Positions 1-10,224 of a stretch of DNA of 64,000 bases are shown in pieces; position 1 is the first letter of the stretch; each line of letters opens with the position of its first letter. A model generated the notes under the pieces. The model was not told the DNA's origin. It was given only the letters and a program-made list of their open reading frames with translations, and searched no databases. Position numbers and translations under genes: made by a program. The stretch is from Actinomycetes bacterium (GTDB lineage Bacteria > Actinomycetota > Acidimicrobiia > Acidimicrobiales > RAAP-2), in NCBI GenBank assembly GCA_021778895.1, contig JAJYBR010000007.1:1-64000 (forward strand), written 5' to 3'.

Positions 1-121
1 CGTGTTACTCACCCGTTCGCCACTAAATCTTTCGGAGCAAGCTCCTTGGATTCCGTTCGACTTGCATGTATTAAGCACGCCGCCAGCGTTCATTCTGAGC
101 CAGAATCAAACTCTCCATCAA
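1..121 (-). rRNA. rrs: 16S ribosomal RNA, 5' end (partial)
   Basis: Read on the minus strand, this is the first ~120 nt of small-subunit rRNA. It contains the universal 27F-type block (AGAGTTTGATTCTGGCTCAG), then the GAACGCTGGCGGCGTGCTTAA block and ATGCAAGTCGAACGG, and ends inside GGCGAACGGGTGAGTAAC at the window edge. The 5' end was placed by aligning AGAGTTTGAT to E. coli position 8, so it is accurate to a few bases. The rest of the gene lies beyond position 1. The GATTCTGG variant and the overall sequence fit a deep-branching actinobacterium. Confidence 0.97.
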
Positions 122-383
122 GACTCTCGGGTTTCCCCTTCGAATCAGAGAGCCGGACAGGTAGCTCTAACTCCTGTCCGACAGCGGTGGCACCACGGGG
201 TGGTACCGCCGCTACTGCAACTTCGAACGACGAGTCCGGTTAGGCCCGTCCATCGTCGCCCTTACTGGCTTTTGGCTCTCGTTCTTCCGTTTTCAAGGAG
301 CGACCACGCACGCGGCAAGCCGGAGGTGCGCCTCACTTCCCGGGTCTCCCCGGCCCTTCCACCTCTCAGTGGCAGGGAATAAC
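122..383 (-). other. rRNA operon leader (non-coding)
   Basis: This is the untranslated leader between the predicted rrn promoter and 16S. Together with the promoter it is the only stretch of more than 300 nt in the window without a protein gene. It holds a hairpin-forming segment at 184-209, with 11-nt arms (two mismatches) around an ACGG loop, plus a boxA-like element. Short ORF-track entries here are not supported as genes. Confidence 0.6.
289..301 (-). promoter_or_regulatory. boxA-like antitermination site of the rrn leader
   Basis: The minus strand reads GCTCCTTGAAAAC, close to the bacterial boxA consensus (TGCTCTTTGAAMA) that binds NusB/NusE for rRNA antitermination. It lies about 170 nt upstream of mature 16S, the usual position. 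nusB is present further along this window. Confidence 0.5.
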
Positions 384-412
384 ACTCTAGCAGTGTGACC
401 ACCAGCGTGCAA
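384..412 (-). promoter_or_regulatory. Predicted rrn promoter
   Basis: On the minus strand a TTGCAC -35 (407-412) and a TAGAGT -10 (384-389) are separated by exactly 17 nt. The -10 is preceded by TGC, giving an extended -10. The expected start is near 376, which leaves a ~255-nt leader before 16S. Pattern-based only. Confidence 0.5.
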
Positions 413-440
413 CTCGGCGAGTTCCCGTCGTACCCTTCCG

Positions 441-3400
441 TCACTCAGGCGGTTGGGCCGGATACCACTCTAGCGCATCCTCGACGAACGCATTGAGCGT
501 CGCGATGAGCCGCATCTCCTCGGTGGAGCGCGCCCGCGTCTCGAGCAGCTCCTCGGTCGAGATCACGACGGCGAGGCAGCGCGCGCGGCTGATGGCGACG
601 TTCAGCCGATGACGGGAGAAGAGGAACTCCGCGCCGCGCACCAGCTCGGCGGCCGACGAGGTGGTCATCGAGAAGAACACCACGGGCGCCTCGCGGCCCT
701 GGAACTTGTCGACCGTGCCCACCTGCACGTCACCCAGGCGCTGGCCATCCAAGTGGTCCCGGATCGTTCTCACCTGATCGTTGAAGGGCGCCACCACCAT
801 GAAGTCGGCCGGCTCGAGGGGGCGTGTGCGGCCTTGGTGATCGGTCCACGGCGTGCCCAGCAACTGCGCCACGGCCTGGGCGATCGCGCTCGCCTCCACC
901 GGTGACGACGTCGAGCAGTCGGTATGCGAGACCCGGATCCAGCGCAGCCCGGTGCCCAGCACAGTCGACTGGCTCGCGCACGCGGGGTGGCTGGTGAGGC
1001 GGTCCTCGTAGATCTGATGGGAGATGTACCGGCACACGTCCGGGTGCATGCGGCGCGACTCGGTCAGGAAGACCCCGGCCGCCGTCGGGATCGTCGCGTG
1101 CGGGCCCAGCACGTGGGCCAGCACGCTCGAGCCCGCATCGCCGGGGTGGTCCGCCTGGGCGACTTGCGCGAGCTGCAGCGGATCGCCCAGCAGGATGAGG
1201 TTGCGCGCGGCGTTGGTGCAAGCGACAGCGTCGGCGAGAGCCAGCTGACCCGCCTCGTCGATGATGAGCACGTCGACGGGATAGGGACGCATGCCCGTGC
1301 GGGCCCACAGCCACGGGGACCCCGCCACGAGATTCATCTGGTTCGACTCGATCAGCGCGTGCCTCGAGCTCGTGTAGATGACGCCGTCGAGGCGCTTGCG
1401 CGAGTCGCCGCCCCAGCGCACCGCGCGCACCCCCTCGAGGGCTCCCTGCTCGCTCAGCTCCCGGTGCGCGGCCCCCAGCAGGTTGTCGATCGCCGCGTGG
1501 CTCATCGCGGTCACGCCGACGCGCAGTCCCGACTCGATGAGGTGCGCGACCAGGCGCGCGCCCCGGTAGGTCTTGCCGGTACCCGGTGGACCCTGGATGG
1601 CGACGTACGAGCCGTCCAGCTCGGTGCTCCAGGCCAGCATCTCGCCCACGTCGTCACGGAACTCCCCCGTCGGCGGGCCCCCGCCCGCGACGAAACGCGG
1701 TGGTCTCGCCGCCAGCAGCTCGGTGGCCACGGGATTGACGGCTTCCGCTCCGCCGGGGAAGGCCAGGCGGTGTGCCAACTCGGCGAGCGCGACGGCCTTG
1801 TCGTGCGGGGGGAAGAAGTCATCGCGAATCGCGACGATCGGAACGCGGAGGTCGTCGAGAGACGTCGGCGCCCACCGGATCATTGCCGTCCGGAGGTCGC
1901 CGTCGAAGCCGCGGATCGTCCCGAATCCCGGCTCGCCGTCGTCGAAGATCAGCAGGACGCTGCCCCGGGCCGCAAACGCCTCGTCGACAGGTTGTTCCGG
2001 CCAGGAGACCGCAACCTCGTAGCGCAGGGCGTCGGGCCGCCCCCGCACCGCCACCGCTGCGGGCTCACCCGACGCCCGCAGTGCGGCCAGGTAGTTCGTG
2101 TCCCCGAGCAGCACGTCGAGGCCCGCAGCCGCGGCCGCGAACTTGGGTGTCGTGGTCGCGCTGCGCTCGCGTCGCCAGTATCCCGTCAGGTCGCCCACCA
2201 GACGCTCGACGCTGGCGGCGGGGTACCCGCCGAGGATGCGCACCGCCTCGTCGACGATGTCCTCGTCCTCCTCGGCCACCAGCACGGCGGGTCGCCACAC
2301 CATGTCCGGGGGCCGCAGGGCGACCAGCCACTGGCGCAGGCTCCGTGTCGCATCGACATCGTCGCGGTTGTACCGGGCGATCGCGTCGAGGATCCGGGAG
2401 TCGTGGGTCTTCAGGTAGTTCTCGTACTCGACAACGGCTCCCGCCCCGCGCTCGATCCCCCCCTGGCGCTCGAATCCGGTCAACTTCTCCATCGCCTTGA
2501 GTCCGTACGACTCCACTCCCACGCGCACGGCATTGCGCACGACGGCGTAGAGGTCCACGAAGAGCCCCGTGTGGACGAGCTGGTCGAAGACGGCCTCGGT
2601 CGGCGTCCCCACGACGAACCGCTCGATCGCCGAGCGCTCGGTGTGGTTGTAGTGGTAGACGTGCATGCCGGGAAACTGGGTCCGCCGCTCGCCAAAGAAG
2701 TCGACCAGTCCGTCGAGCATCTCGCGCTGCGCGTCGAGGTCGTGGGCCCAACGCGCCTCGTAGTGCCATGCGCCCGAAGCAGTCCGGTAGGAGAGCCCGG
2801 CGAGGAAGAGTAGTTCCGCCTGGGGCGTCCAGAAGGGGTGACCCTCGAAGTCGAAGAACACGTCCCCGTCATCGGGTGCCGGCAGCAGCTCCAGACCGCG
2901 CCCGTAGAACGGGTCGTCCGAAGCCTCGATGAGCTCGAACGGCGGCGGCTCCTCGGGCCGCTCGCGCGACGACACCTGCAGGACGGCCTGGCGATGATGC
3001 CGGTGCCAGCGCTCGGGCGCGAGTGCCGGTCCACGATCCCTCGCCGCCAACTCGCCGAGCCGCGACACGCCCGCGTGCTCGAGCACGTGGCGCTCGGCCG
3101 CTCCGAGCGATGCGACCCACACCAGCGAATCGTTACGGCGCCACTCGGCTTCGCACACCGGTGCGTATTCGCAGATCGCGCAGTGCGCGCACTGCTCGGG
3201 TTCGGTCGCCTCGTCCCCTTCGTCGAGGAGGTGCCGGGCTACCTGCCGGCGCAGCCGGCGCCAGTACGGGCTGAACTGGTCGACGACCAGAGTCTCGATC
3301 TCCCCCGACCCGAGCCAGAGGTGCATCTGGCGGGGCTCGGTGCCCAAGACGGCGTGAATCGCCTCGGCGTAGAAGCACAGCTGGAGCACGTGCCCGGGCC

Positions 3401-3812
3401 GCGCGGCCGCACGGGTCAGCTTGGCGTCCACGGGCTCGTAGGTGCCAGCCTCGCCCGGCACCTGGATCACGAAGTCGGCGATCCCCCGAATGCCTCCCGA
3501 CAGCAGAGGCATCTGGTACAGCACTTCGTGACCCTCGTGCCACAGTGGGGCCACGCGCTCCACCCAGTCCGCGAAGTCCTCGGCGGGCTCACGGGGGGGC
3601 ACGCGCACGACGTCGCGCCCCTGGGCCTCAAAGGAACGCAGGCACGCGTCCTCGTGGCTCATCCCCTTCTCCATCAGCAGATCCGCCAGATCGCCCGCTG
3701 GGCTCGGCAGCGGAGTGATGGCTCCGCGCTCCTCGAGCCGGCGCAACGTCATCGAGTGCGCGCACTCGAGCCACGCCGAGATCTTGGACGGGGTCAGCAG
3801 GGTCTCGGTCAT
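441..3812 (-). CDS. TM0106-type RecB-like nuclease fused to SF1 (Dna2/Upf1-like) helicase
   Basis: A ~1123-residue DNA-processing enzyme with three parts. The N-terminal part (about 1-230) is a RecB-like nuclease ending in a cysteine cluster (CAHCAICEYAPVC) like the Fe-S clusters of AddB/Cas4 nucleases. The middle (about 310-500) is an RNase H-like DEDD exonuclease region (DVFFDFEG; YHYNHTE). The C-terminal half is an SF1 helicase with Walker A GPPGTGKT, IIDEAGQ, GDPLQLAQ and the late motifs DKFQGREA and NVAISRAR. The first possible start (GTG, 3827) lacks a good ribosome site, while the ATG at 3812 has AAGGA four to five nt upstream, so the latter is chosen. It is probably a repair or RNA/DNA-hybrid processing enzyme; substrate unknown. 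Confidence 0.9.
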   Translation of the reverse strand: MTETLLTPSKISAWLECAHSMTLRRLEERGAITPLPSPAGDLADLLMEKGMSHEDACLRSFEAQGRDVVRVPPREPAEDFADWVERVAPLWHEGHEVLYQMPLLSGGIRGIADFVIQVPGEAGTYEPVDAKLTRAAARPGHVLQLCFYAEAIHAVLGTEPRQMHLWLGSGEIETLVVDQFSPYWRRLRRQVARHLLDEGDEATEPEQCAHCAICEYAPVCEAEWRRNDSLVWVASLGAAERHVLEHAGVSRLGELAARDRGPALAPERWHRHHRQAVLQVSSRERPEEPPPFELIEASDDPFYGRGLELLPAPDDGDVFFDFEGHPFWTPQAELLFLAGLSYRTASGAWHYEARWAHDLDAQREMLDGLVDFFGERRTQFPGMHVYHYNHTERSAIERFVVGTPTEAVFDQLVHTGLFVDLYAVVRNAVRVGVESYGLKAMEKLTGFERQGGIERGAGAVVEYENYLKTHDSRILDAIARYNRDDVDATRSLRQWLVALRPPDMVWRPAVLVAEEDEDIVDEAVRILGGYPAASVERLVGDLTGYWRRERSATTTPKFAAAAAGLDVLLGDTNYLAALRASGEPAAVAVRGRPDALRYEVAVSWPEQPVDEAFAARGSVLLIFDDGEPGFGTIRGFDGDLRTAMIRWAPTSLDDLRVPIVAIRDDFFPPHDKAVALAELAHRLAFPGGAEAVNPVATELLAARPPRFVAGGGPPTGEFRDDVGEMLAWSTELDGSYVAIQGPPGTGKTYRGARLVAHLIESGLRVGVTAMSHAAIDNLLGAAHRELSEQGALEGVRAVRWGGDSRKRLDGVIYTSSRHALIESNQMNLVAGSPWLWARTGMRPYPVDVLIIDEAGQLALADAVACTNAARNLILLGDPLQLAQVAQADHPGDAGSSVLAHVLGPHATIPTAAGVFLTESRRMHPDVCRYISHQIYEDRLTSHPACASQSTVLGTGLRWIRVSHTDCSTSSPVEASAIAQAVAQLLGTPWTDHQGRTRPLEPADFMVVAPFNDQVRTIRDHLDGQRLGDVQVGTVDKFQGREAPVVFFSMTTSSAAELVRGAEFLFSRHRLNVAISRARCLAVVISTEELLETRARSTEEMRLIATLNAFVEDALEWYPAQPPE

Positions 3813-3859
3813 CGCATCCTTCGGCACCTCGGGTCAGCAACCACGGTGGCACCGCAGTG

Positions 3860-4363
3860 TCACACGCCCTCCACCGCTCCCACGGCGAGCGCCGTCCCGC
3901 CCGTGATGCGCACCAACTCCTCGAAGGACGTGGGAAAGACGTAGCTGGGATGCCCGCCAGCCGCCCACACCACCGGCCACGCGGCCAGTGCCGTGTCGAC
4001 GATCGTCCGCACCGGCGCGGGATGCCCGAGCGGTGCGACACCCCCGATGGGCTGGCCGGTGTGCTCGCGCACGAAGTCCGGACCCGGTCGCCGTATCGCG
4101 GTCACGCCCAGCTCCTCGGCGATCCGATGGGTGTCGACGCGATGGGCGCCCGACGCGAGGATCAGGAGTGGTCCGCCGTCGGCCTCGAACAGCAGAGAGT
4201 TGGCCACCTGACCCACCTCGATGTCCAGTTGCGCGGCCGCGCGAGCGGCGGTCGGCGAGGGCTCCACGGTCTCGACGATGCGCGCGCTCGACCCCGCCGC
4301 CTCAAGTGCCGCCTGCACGCGCAGTCCGTTAGGGTGCCACGACTCGATCTCGCGGACGTTCAC
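3860..4363 (-). CDS. YbaK/EbsC-family aminoacyl-tRNA deacylase
   Basis: A 167-residue YbaK/ProX-like protein that probably hydrolyses mischarged tRNA (Cys- or Ala-tRNA(Pro)). Family features are VGQVANSLLFEADG, LASGAHRVD and the GGVAPLGHPAPV loop. Translation most likely begins at GTG 4363, which overlaps the argH stop codon as GTGA. The longer ORF in the track simply reads back through argH. It is the last gene of the arginine operon by position and overlap, but has no known role in arginine synthesis. Exact substrate cannot be told from sequence. Confidence 0.88.
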   Translation of the reverse strand: MNVREIESWHPNGLRVQAALEAAGSSARIVETVEPSPTAARAAAQLDIEVGQVANSLLFEADGGPLLILASGAHRVDTHRIAEELGVTAIRRPGPDFVREHTGQPIGGVAPLGHPAPVRTIVDTALAAWPVVWAAGGHPSYVFPTSFEELVRITGGTALAVGAVEGV

Positions 4364-5753
4364 GTCGTCTCTCCCGCGCGCGCGGCCGCGATCCGGTCCT
4401 GCAGGGTCGCGTCCACGGCGTGCCAGGTCTCCAGCTGGTACGGCCACGCGACCGGCCCGGCCGCTCCGCGCGAGCTCCGGCTGCGCAGCGTCGCCTCGGG
4501 TTCGAAGACCGCCAGCAGTCCCGCCAGCTCGGCGGTCTCGGCAACGACGTCCCGGAAGGGGCGCCCCGAGCGCACGGACTCGCCCACCACCCGCCCCACC
4601 AGCTCGTGCGCCTCCCGGAACGGTCGACCCTGCTCCACGAGGCGCTCGGCTAGGTCGATGGCGGCCATGTACGGATCGTCGGCGGCCGTGCGGGCCACCT
4701 GGTCGTGGAAGTCCAAGGACCCGTAGGCCCCCCGCAGCGCCTCCAGGACCAGTGCGATCTGGGTCACCGAGTCGAGCAGGGGCTCCTTGTCCTCCTGCAG
4801 GTCGCGGTTGTAGGACAGTGGCAGACCCTTCAACACGACCAGCATGGTCGTCAGATTGCCGATGAACCGGCCCGACTTGCCCCGCGCCAGCTCGGCGACG
4901 TCGCTGTTCTTCTTGTGCGGCAGCATGGACGACCCCGTGGTGAAGTCGTCACCCAGGGTCGCGAAGCCGAACTCGCTGCTGGTCCACAAGACCAGCTCCT
5001 CGCCCATGCGCGAGAGGTGCACACCGAGCATCGCGATGTCGAAGAGCAGCTCGGCCACGTAGTCGCGGTCGCTGACCGCGTCCATGGAGTTGGCGAACGT
5101 CCGGTCGAACCCGAGGAGCTGCGCGGTGTATCCCGGGTCGAGGGGCAGTGACGACCCGGCGAGCGCCCCCGCGCCCAGCGGCGACACGTTGATGCGCCGG
5201 CGGGTCTCGAGCAGCCGGTCGACGTCGCGCGTCAGTGACCAGGCGTGGGCGGCGAGGTGATGGGCCAGGAGGACCGGTTGGGCCCGCTGCAGGTGGGTGT
5301 AACCCGGCAGGTACCGCGTCGGGTCGCGCTGGCCCAGATCCATCAGGGCCTCCCCGAGCCGCAGGGCGCCCTCGGCGATGTCGACGGTGGCGTCGCGCAC
5401 GAAGAGCTTGACCGTGGTGGCGACCTGGTCGTTGCGGCTGCGTCCCGTGTGCAGTTTGGCGCCCACGGGTCCCGCGATCTCCGTCACCCGGCGCTCGATC
5501 GCCATGTGGACGTCCTCGTCGCCCGGACCGCGCACGAAGGCCCCGCGAGCGAACTCGTCCTCGACGGCATCCAGCGCAGCCAGAATCTGCTCAGCCTCCG
5601 CAGCACTCAGGAGCGATGCCTCGACCAGGCCGCGGACGTGCGCGCGCGAGCCGGCCACGTCTTGCCGGTAGAGCAGGTGGTCGAAGGGGAAGCTCTCCGA
5701 GAGCCGCCACAGCGACTCGGCCATGGCCGAGTCGAACCGTCCGTGCCAGAGCG

Positions 5754-5757
<4 letters not shown>
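4360..5757 (-). CDS. argH: Argininosuccinate lyase
   Basis: A 465-residue cytosolic enzyme that splits argininosuccinate into arginine and fumarate, the last step of arginine synthesis. The fumarase-superfamily signature GSSMLPHKKNSDVAEL is intact, as are HTGRSRNDQVAT and the TRYLPGYTHLQRAQPV region. The ATG at 5757 overlaps the argG stop as ATGA, so the 15 upstream codons in the ORF track are not used. The start MTLWHGRFDS matches the family. Confidence 0.97.
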
Positions 5758-6976
<1,219 letters not shown>

Positions 6977-6977
<1 letters not shown>

Positions 6978-7465
6978 TACGCGCCCCTTCCCTGCTTGCC
7001 CACCGGCAAGGCTGCCAGCTGGCGGAACTGACCAACCAGTCGCCGTCCGCAGCGCTCGTCACGCGCGATGACGAGCACGGTGTCGTCCCCCGCAACACTA
7101 CCGAGTACGTCAGGCAGCACGCTTCGATCGAGTGCCGACGCCACGACGTGCGCGCATCCGGGCGGGGTGTGCAGCACGACGAGGTTGATCGAGCCCTCCA
7201 CGGACACGACCCATTCGGTCATCATGCGGCGCAGGTGGTCCAGCGGTGGAGCGCTCATCTTCGTGACGGTGGGCAGCACCAGGCGGCGCACCCCCTGGTC
7301 GTCGCGCACCTTGATGCTGCCCAGCTCGTGGAGGTCGCGCGTGACGGTCGCCTGGGTGGCGGCGACCCCCTCGGACTGGAGGCGGCCGACCAGCTGGGCC
7401 GCCGTCGAAATCGTCTCGTGCTCCAGCATCTCCGCGATGCGGTGCTGGCGCTGCGTCTTGGTCAT
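6977..7465 (-). CDS. argR: Arginine repressor
   Basis: A 162-residue ArgR/AhrC regulator. The N-terminal winged helix (about 1-75) contains QATVTRDLHELG. The C-terminal arginine-binding/oligomerisation domain contains GCAHVVASALDR and SVAGDDTVLVI. The true start is ATG 7465 (MTKTQRQHRI), in ATGA overlap with argF. It probably binds the paired operators at 10161-10200 upstream of argC, closing a feedback loop on its own operon. Confidence 0.95.
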
Positions 7466-8376
7466 GAGTCCTCCTTCATCCAGCGCAGTGCGCCGCGCAT
7501 CGCCGACACCCGATGGGCGACCTGGCGCCACACCAGCGATCGCGGCGAGTCCAGCACCTGCGCGTCGACTTCCTCGCCCCGGTGGGCCGGCAGGCAGTGC
7601 ATCACCACGGCAGCGCGATCCGCACCAGCCAGGAGCTCCTCGGTCACCTGGAACTCCCCCAACGCAGCGAGTCGCTCGGCCCGCTCGGCCTCGAGACCCA
7701 TCGAGATCCACGAGTCCGTGTAGACCACGTGAGCACCGGCCACGGCCTCGCGAGCCGACGCGACCAGGCGCAGCGACCCGCGCTCGATGCGACGGGGATC
7801 CTCGGGCCCGGCCGCCGCCAGCTGGTACGCGTCGGGTGCCCCGAGCACGACCTCGGCGCCGAGCCGGCGCAGCGCGACCGCCAGGGACCGGGCCACGTTC
7901 GTGACGTCCCCCACGTAGGCCACGCGCAGTCCCGCCAGATCCTCGACGCGCCCCGCGGTGAAGTGCTCGGCCATGGTCAGCACGTCAGCGATGGCCTGCG
8001 TCGGGTGGGCGGCCCGGCTGAGCAGGTTGATCACGCCCAGTCGGTCACCGACAGTCGCGACGAGCCGCTCAAAGACTCCGTGGTCGCGCACGCGCAGCGC
8101 ACAGACCGAGTAGTACTCCGCCAGGACGCGCCCCACGTCCTCGACCGACTCGCGGTGGTCGAGCCCGATCTCGTCACCGGTGATGAACATCGGCCAGCCC
8201 CCCAGCGCGCGCACGGCCAGCGCACTGGAGCTCCGGGTCCGCAGGCTCGGCTGCTCGAACACCAGCGCCACGCCCTGGCCGTGCAGGACGTCGCGCGGCT
8301 CTTCGAGCGCGTAGGAGCAGATCGCGGCCAGCGCGCCCTCCCCCAACTCCTCAAGGGTCACCACATGTCTCTTCAC
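7462..8376 (-). CDS. argF: Ornithine carbamoyltransferase
   Basis: A 304-residue enzyme making citrulline from ornithine and carbamoyl phosphate. The C-terminal HCLPAHRGEEV motif is that of ornithine carbamoyltransferases. The carbamoyl-phosphate loop reads SLRTR rather than the usual STRTR, an uncommon change at a phosphate-contacting position. It starts at GTG 8376 (GTGA overlap with argB). An acetylornithine-type transferase cannot be fully excluded, but argG/argH downstream and the HCLPAHRG motif favour ArgF. Confidence 0.92.
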   Translation of the reverse strand: MKRHVVTLEELGEGALAAICSYALEEPRDVLHGQGVALVFEQPSLRTRSSSALAVRALGGWPMFITGDEIGLDHRESVEDVGRVLAEYYSVCALRVRDHGVFERLVATVGDRLGVINLLSRAAHPTQAIADVLTMAEHFTAGRVEDLAGLRVAYVGDVTNVARSLAVALRRLGAEVVLGAPDAYQLAAAGPEDPRRIERGSLRLVASAREAVAGAHVVYTDSWISMGLEAERAERLAALGEFQVTEELLAGADRAAVVMHCLPAHRGEEVDAQVLDSPRSLVWRQVAHRVSAMRGALRWMKEDS

Positions 8377-9155
8377 GCCACGACCTCCGTACTCGGCGCC
8401 TGGTCGGCCAGCAGGTCGCGCACCGCGTGGGGCCGTGTGCCGTCACCGACCACGACCCGTCGAGCCCCCGCGCGCACGGCGTCCAGCGCCGCGCGTGCCT
8501 TGGGCCGCATCCCGTCGCGGATCGCCCCCGACTCCAGCATCCGCGTGATGTCCTCGCCGGTGACGTGCGCCAGGGCGGAGGACGCATCGTCGGGATCGGC
8601 GCGCAGCTGTTCCACGTCGCTGAGGAGGAACAGCGCCCGGGCACCCACCGCTCTGGCAATCGAACCGGCCACGGTGTCGGCATTGACGTTGACCATCCCA
8701 CCGTCACGCGCTAGGGCGATGGGGCTGATCACGGGGACCCACGACGCGCGCACCAGGGCCATCAGCGGTGCTGGGTCGACGTCGACGTCGAGGGCGGTAC
8801 GGCCCCATGCCGGACCAGCGGGTGTCCCTTGGACCATGCCGCCGCTGACCCCCGCCAGGCCGACCGCGGGGAGCCCGGCGTGCACCAGGGCGCAGGTCAC
8901 GGCGAGGTTCACCTCGCTGAGGGCCCACGCCACCACGCGCATCGTCTCGGTGTCGGTCACGCGCAGTCCGTCCGAGAAGTGGCTGGTCACGCCCATCCGG
9001 TCGGACAGCTCGCCGATCTGGGGGCCGCCGCCGTGCACGATGAGGACGCCCTCGTCGCGCAGGGCCTGCACGTCGGCCGCCAGCTCGACGAGGCGCGGCG
9101 CGTCGGCATCGACCCGATCGAGGGCGTGCCCGCCCAGCTTGACCACCACGGTCAC
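8373..9155 (-). CDS. argB: Acetylglutamate kinase
   Basis: A 260-residue amino-acid kinase phosphorylating N-acetylglutamate. It has VVVKLGGHAL, the glycine-rich IVHGGGPQIG and NVNADTVAGSIA. The start is GTG 9155 in GTGA overlap with argC. The long upstream extension in the ORF track is an artefact of reading through argC. In most relatives argJ sits between argC and argB, and argD between argB and argF; both are missing here. Confidence 0.95.
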   Translation of the reverse strand: MTVVVKLGGHALDRVDADAPRLVELAADVQALRDEGVLIVHGGGPQIGELSDRMGVTSHFSDGLRVTDTETMRVVAWALSEVNLAVTCALVHAGLPAVGLAGVSGGMVQGTPAGPAWGRTALDVDVDPAPLMALVRASWVPVISPIALARDGGMVNVNADTVAGSIARAVGARALFLLSDVEQLRADPDDASSALAHVTGEDITRMLESGAIRDGMRPKARAALDAVRAGARRVVVGDGTRPHAVRDLLADQAPSTEVVA

Positions 9156-10159
9156 GGCGTGACCCCCGCCCGCGGCAGGCCGGTGGTCTCTCCGAGACCG
9201 GTCGCGACGTTCCAGGCCTGGATCGCCTGGCCGGCCGCCCCCTTGATCAGGTTGTCGATCGCGCTCAGAACGATCAGCCACCCGGTGCGCGGGTCGAGGC
9301 GGGCCGAGACGACGCACAGGTTCGACCCCACCGCATCCTTCAGCGCAGGAGGATCGTCCTGGACGACGACGAAGGGCTCGTCGGCGTAGGCCTCCCGCAG
9401 GAGCGCGAGTGGGTCGAAACTCTGGTCGCGGACGCGGGCGTAGGCCGTCACCAGCATGCCGCGGCTCACCGGCAGAAGGTGCGGCGTGAACAGGACGCCC
9501 TCGCCGAGCTCCATCTCCATCTCGGCGGTGTGGCGGTGCGTGAGGAGCCCGTAGGCCTCCGCATTGCCCGCCAGACGGCTGAATTGCAGCCGTTCGCTCA
9601 ACGACCGGCCCGCTCCCGAGGTGCCGCTCAAGGCGTTGACGATGACGCTGCCCGGCTCGAGCAGGCCGGCGTCCGCGAAGGGCCCCAGCGCCAGGATGGA
9701 CGCCGTGGGATAGCACCCGGGCGACGCGACCAGGCGCGCCCCGGCCAGCTCGGAGCGGTGGCGCTCGACCAGCCCGTAGACGGCGTCACCCAGGTGCTGG
9801 GGCGCCACGTGCTCGTGCCCGTACCACCGCGCGTACGTCGCGGCGTCCCCCAGGCGGAAGTCCGCTCCGAGGTCCACGACGCGCACCCCGCGCGCCAGGA
9901 GCCCCGGGACGAGAGACTGGCTCTCACCGTGGGGCAAGGCGATGAACGCCGTGTCGACGTCGGCCTCGAGGGCCGCCTCGGTCGGGGCGTAGCGCTGGTC
10001 GCCCGCGATCGCCGCGAGGGCCGGCACGACCTCGCTCACCCGCCGTCCCGCCTGCGATGACCCCGTCGCCACCACGACGTCGAGGGCGGGATGGGCGTCG
10101 GCCAGCCGGTAGAGCTCGGATCCGGCATAGCCGCTGGCCCCGATGATCGCCACGTCCAT
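9152..10159 (-). CDS. argC: N-acetyl-gamma-glutamyl-phosphate reductase
   Basis: A 335-residue NADPH-dependent reductase, first gene of the arginine operon. It has the Rossmann GASGYAGSELYRL, the catalytic cysteine in SPGCYPT, and HRHTAEME. A TAAACT hexamer lies exactly 6 nt upstream of the ATG, predicting a leaderless transcript, and it sits inside an ArgR-type box. Confidence 0.96.
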   Translation of the reverse strand: MDVAIIGASGYAGSELYRLADAHPALDVVVATGSSQAGRRVSEVVPALAAIAGDQRYAPTEAALEADVDTAFIALPHGESQSLVPGLLARGVRVVDLGADFRLGDAATYARWYGHEHVAPQHLGDAVYGLVERHRSELAGARLVASPGCYPTASILALGPFADAGLLEPGSVIVNALSGTSGAGRSLSERLQFSRLAGNAEAYGLLTHRHTAEMEMELGEGVLFTPHLLPVSRGMLVTAYARVRDQSFDPLALLREAYADEPFVVVQDDPPALKDAVGSNLCVVSARLDPRTGWLIVLSAIDNLIKGAAGQAIQAWNVATGLGETTGLPRAGVTP

Positions 10160-10160
10160 G

Positions 10161-10178
10161 ACGCAAGTTTATGCACAC
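10161..10178 (-). promoter_or_regulatory. ArgR operator (ARG box) 1
   Basis: The minus strand reads GTGTGCATAAACTTGCGT. The TGCATAAA half-site and the partial dyad resemble actinobacterial ARG boxes. It covers the argC -10 element, so bound ArgR would block argC transcription. Confidence 0.65.
10166..10171 (-). promoter_or_regulatory. -10 element for argC (leaderless)
   Basis: TAAACT on the minus strand followed by six bases (TGCGTC) and the argC ATG. The transcription start should coincide with the start codon. Confidence 0.6.
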
Positions 10179-10182
10179 TGGT

Positions 10183-10200
10183 GCCCTTTTATGCAAACGG
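10183..10200 (-). promoter_or_regulatory. ArgR operator (ARG box) 2
   Basis: The minus strand reads CCGTTTGCATAAAAGGGC. It is a second TGCATAAA-containing box, 22 bp (about two helical turns) from the first, the spacing expected for a hexamer contacting two boxes. It lies where the -35 of the divergent EamA gene would be. Confidence 0.65.
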
Positions 10201-10212
10201 CCGCGCTCCCGA

Positions 10213-10218
10213 TACACT
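10213..10218 (+). promoter_or_regulatory. -10 element for the EamA gene (leaderless)
   Basis: TACACT followed by six bases and GTG 10225. This supports GTG 10225 as the start rather than the upstream ATG at 10171. Confidence 0.6.
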
Positions 10219-10224
10219 GGTCGG

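Noticed and set aside
184-210. Hairpin in the rrn leader as a T-box or terminator
   Set aside because: No T-box sequence and no U-run on either strand; best explained as rRNA leader or processing structure.
262-444. 60-aa minus-strand ORF and other small ORFs upstream of 16S
   Set aside because: They lie in the rRNA leader and promoter; composition gives no support for coding.
924-2813. 629-aa plus-strand ORF
   Set aside because: Antisense shadow of the RecB-like/helicase gene, with no recognisable domains and arginine/glutamine-rich frame-shifted composition typical of high-GC shadows.
3813-3827. GTG 3827 as helicase start
   Set aside because: No ribosome site; ATG 3812 has AAGGA at suitable spacing.
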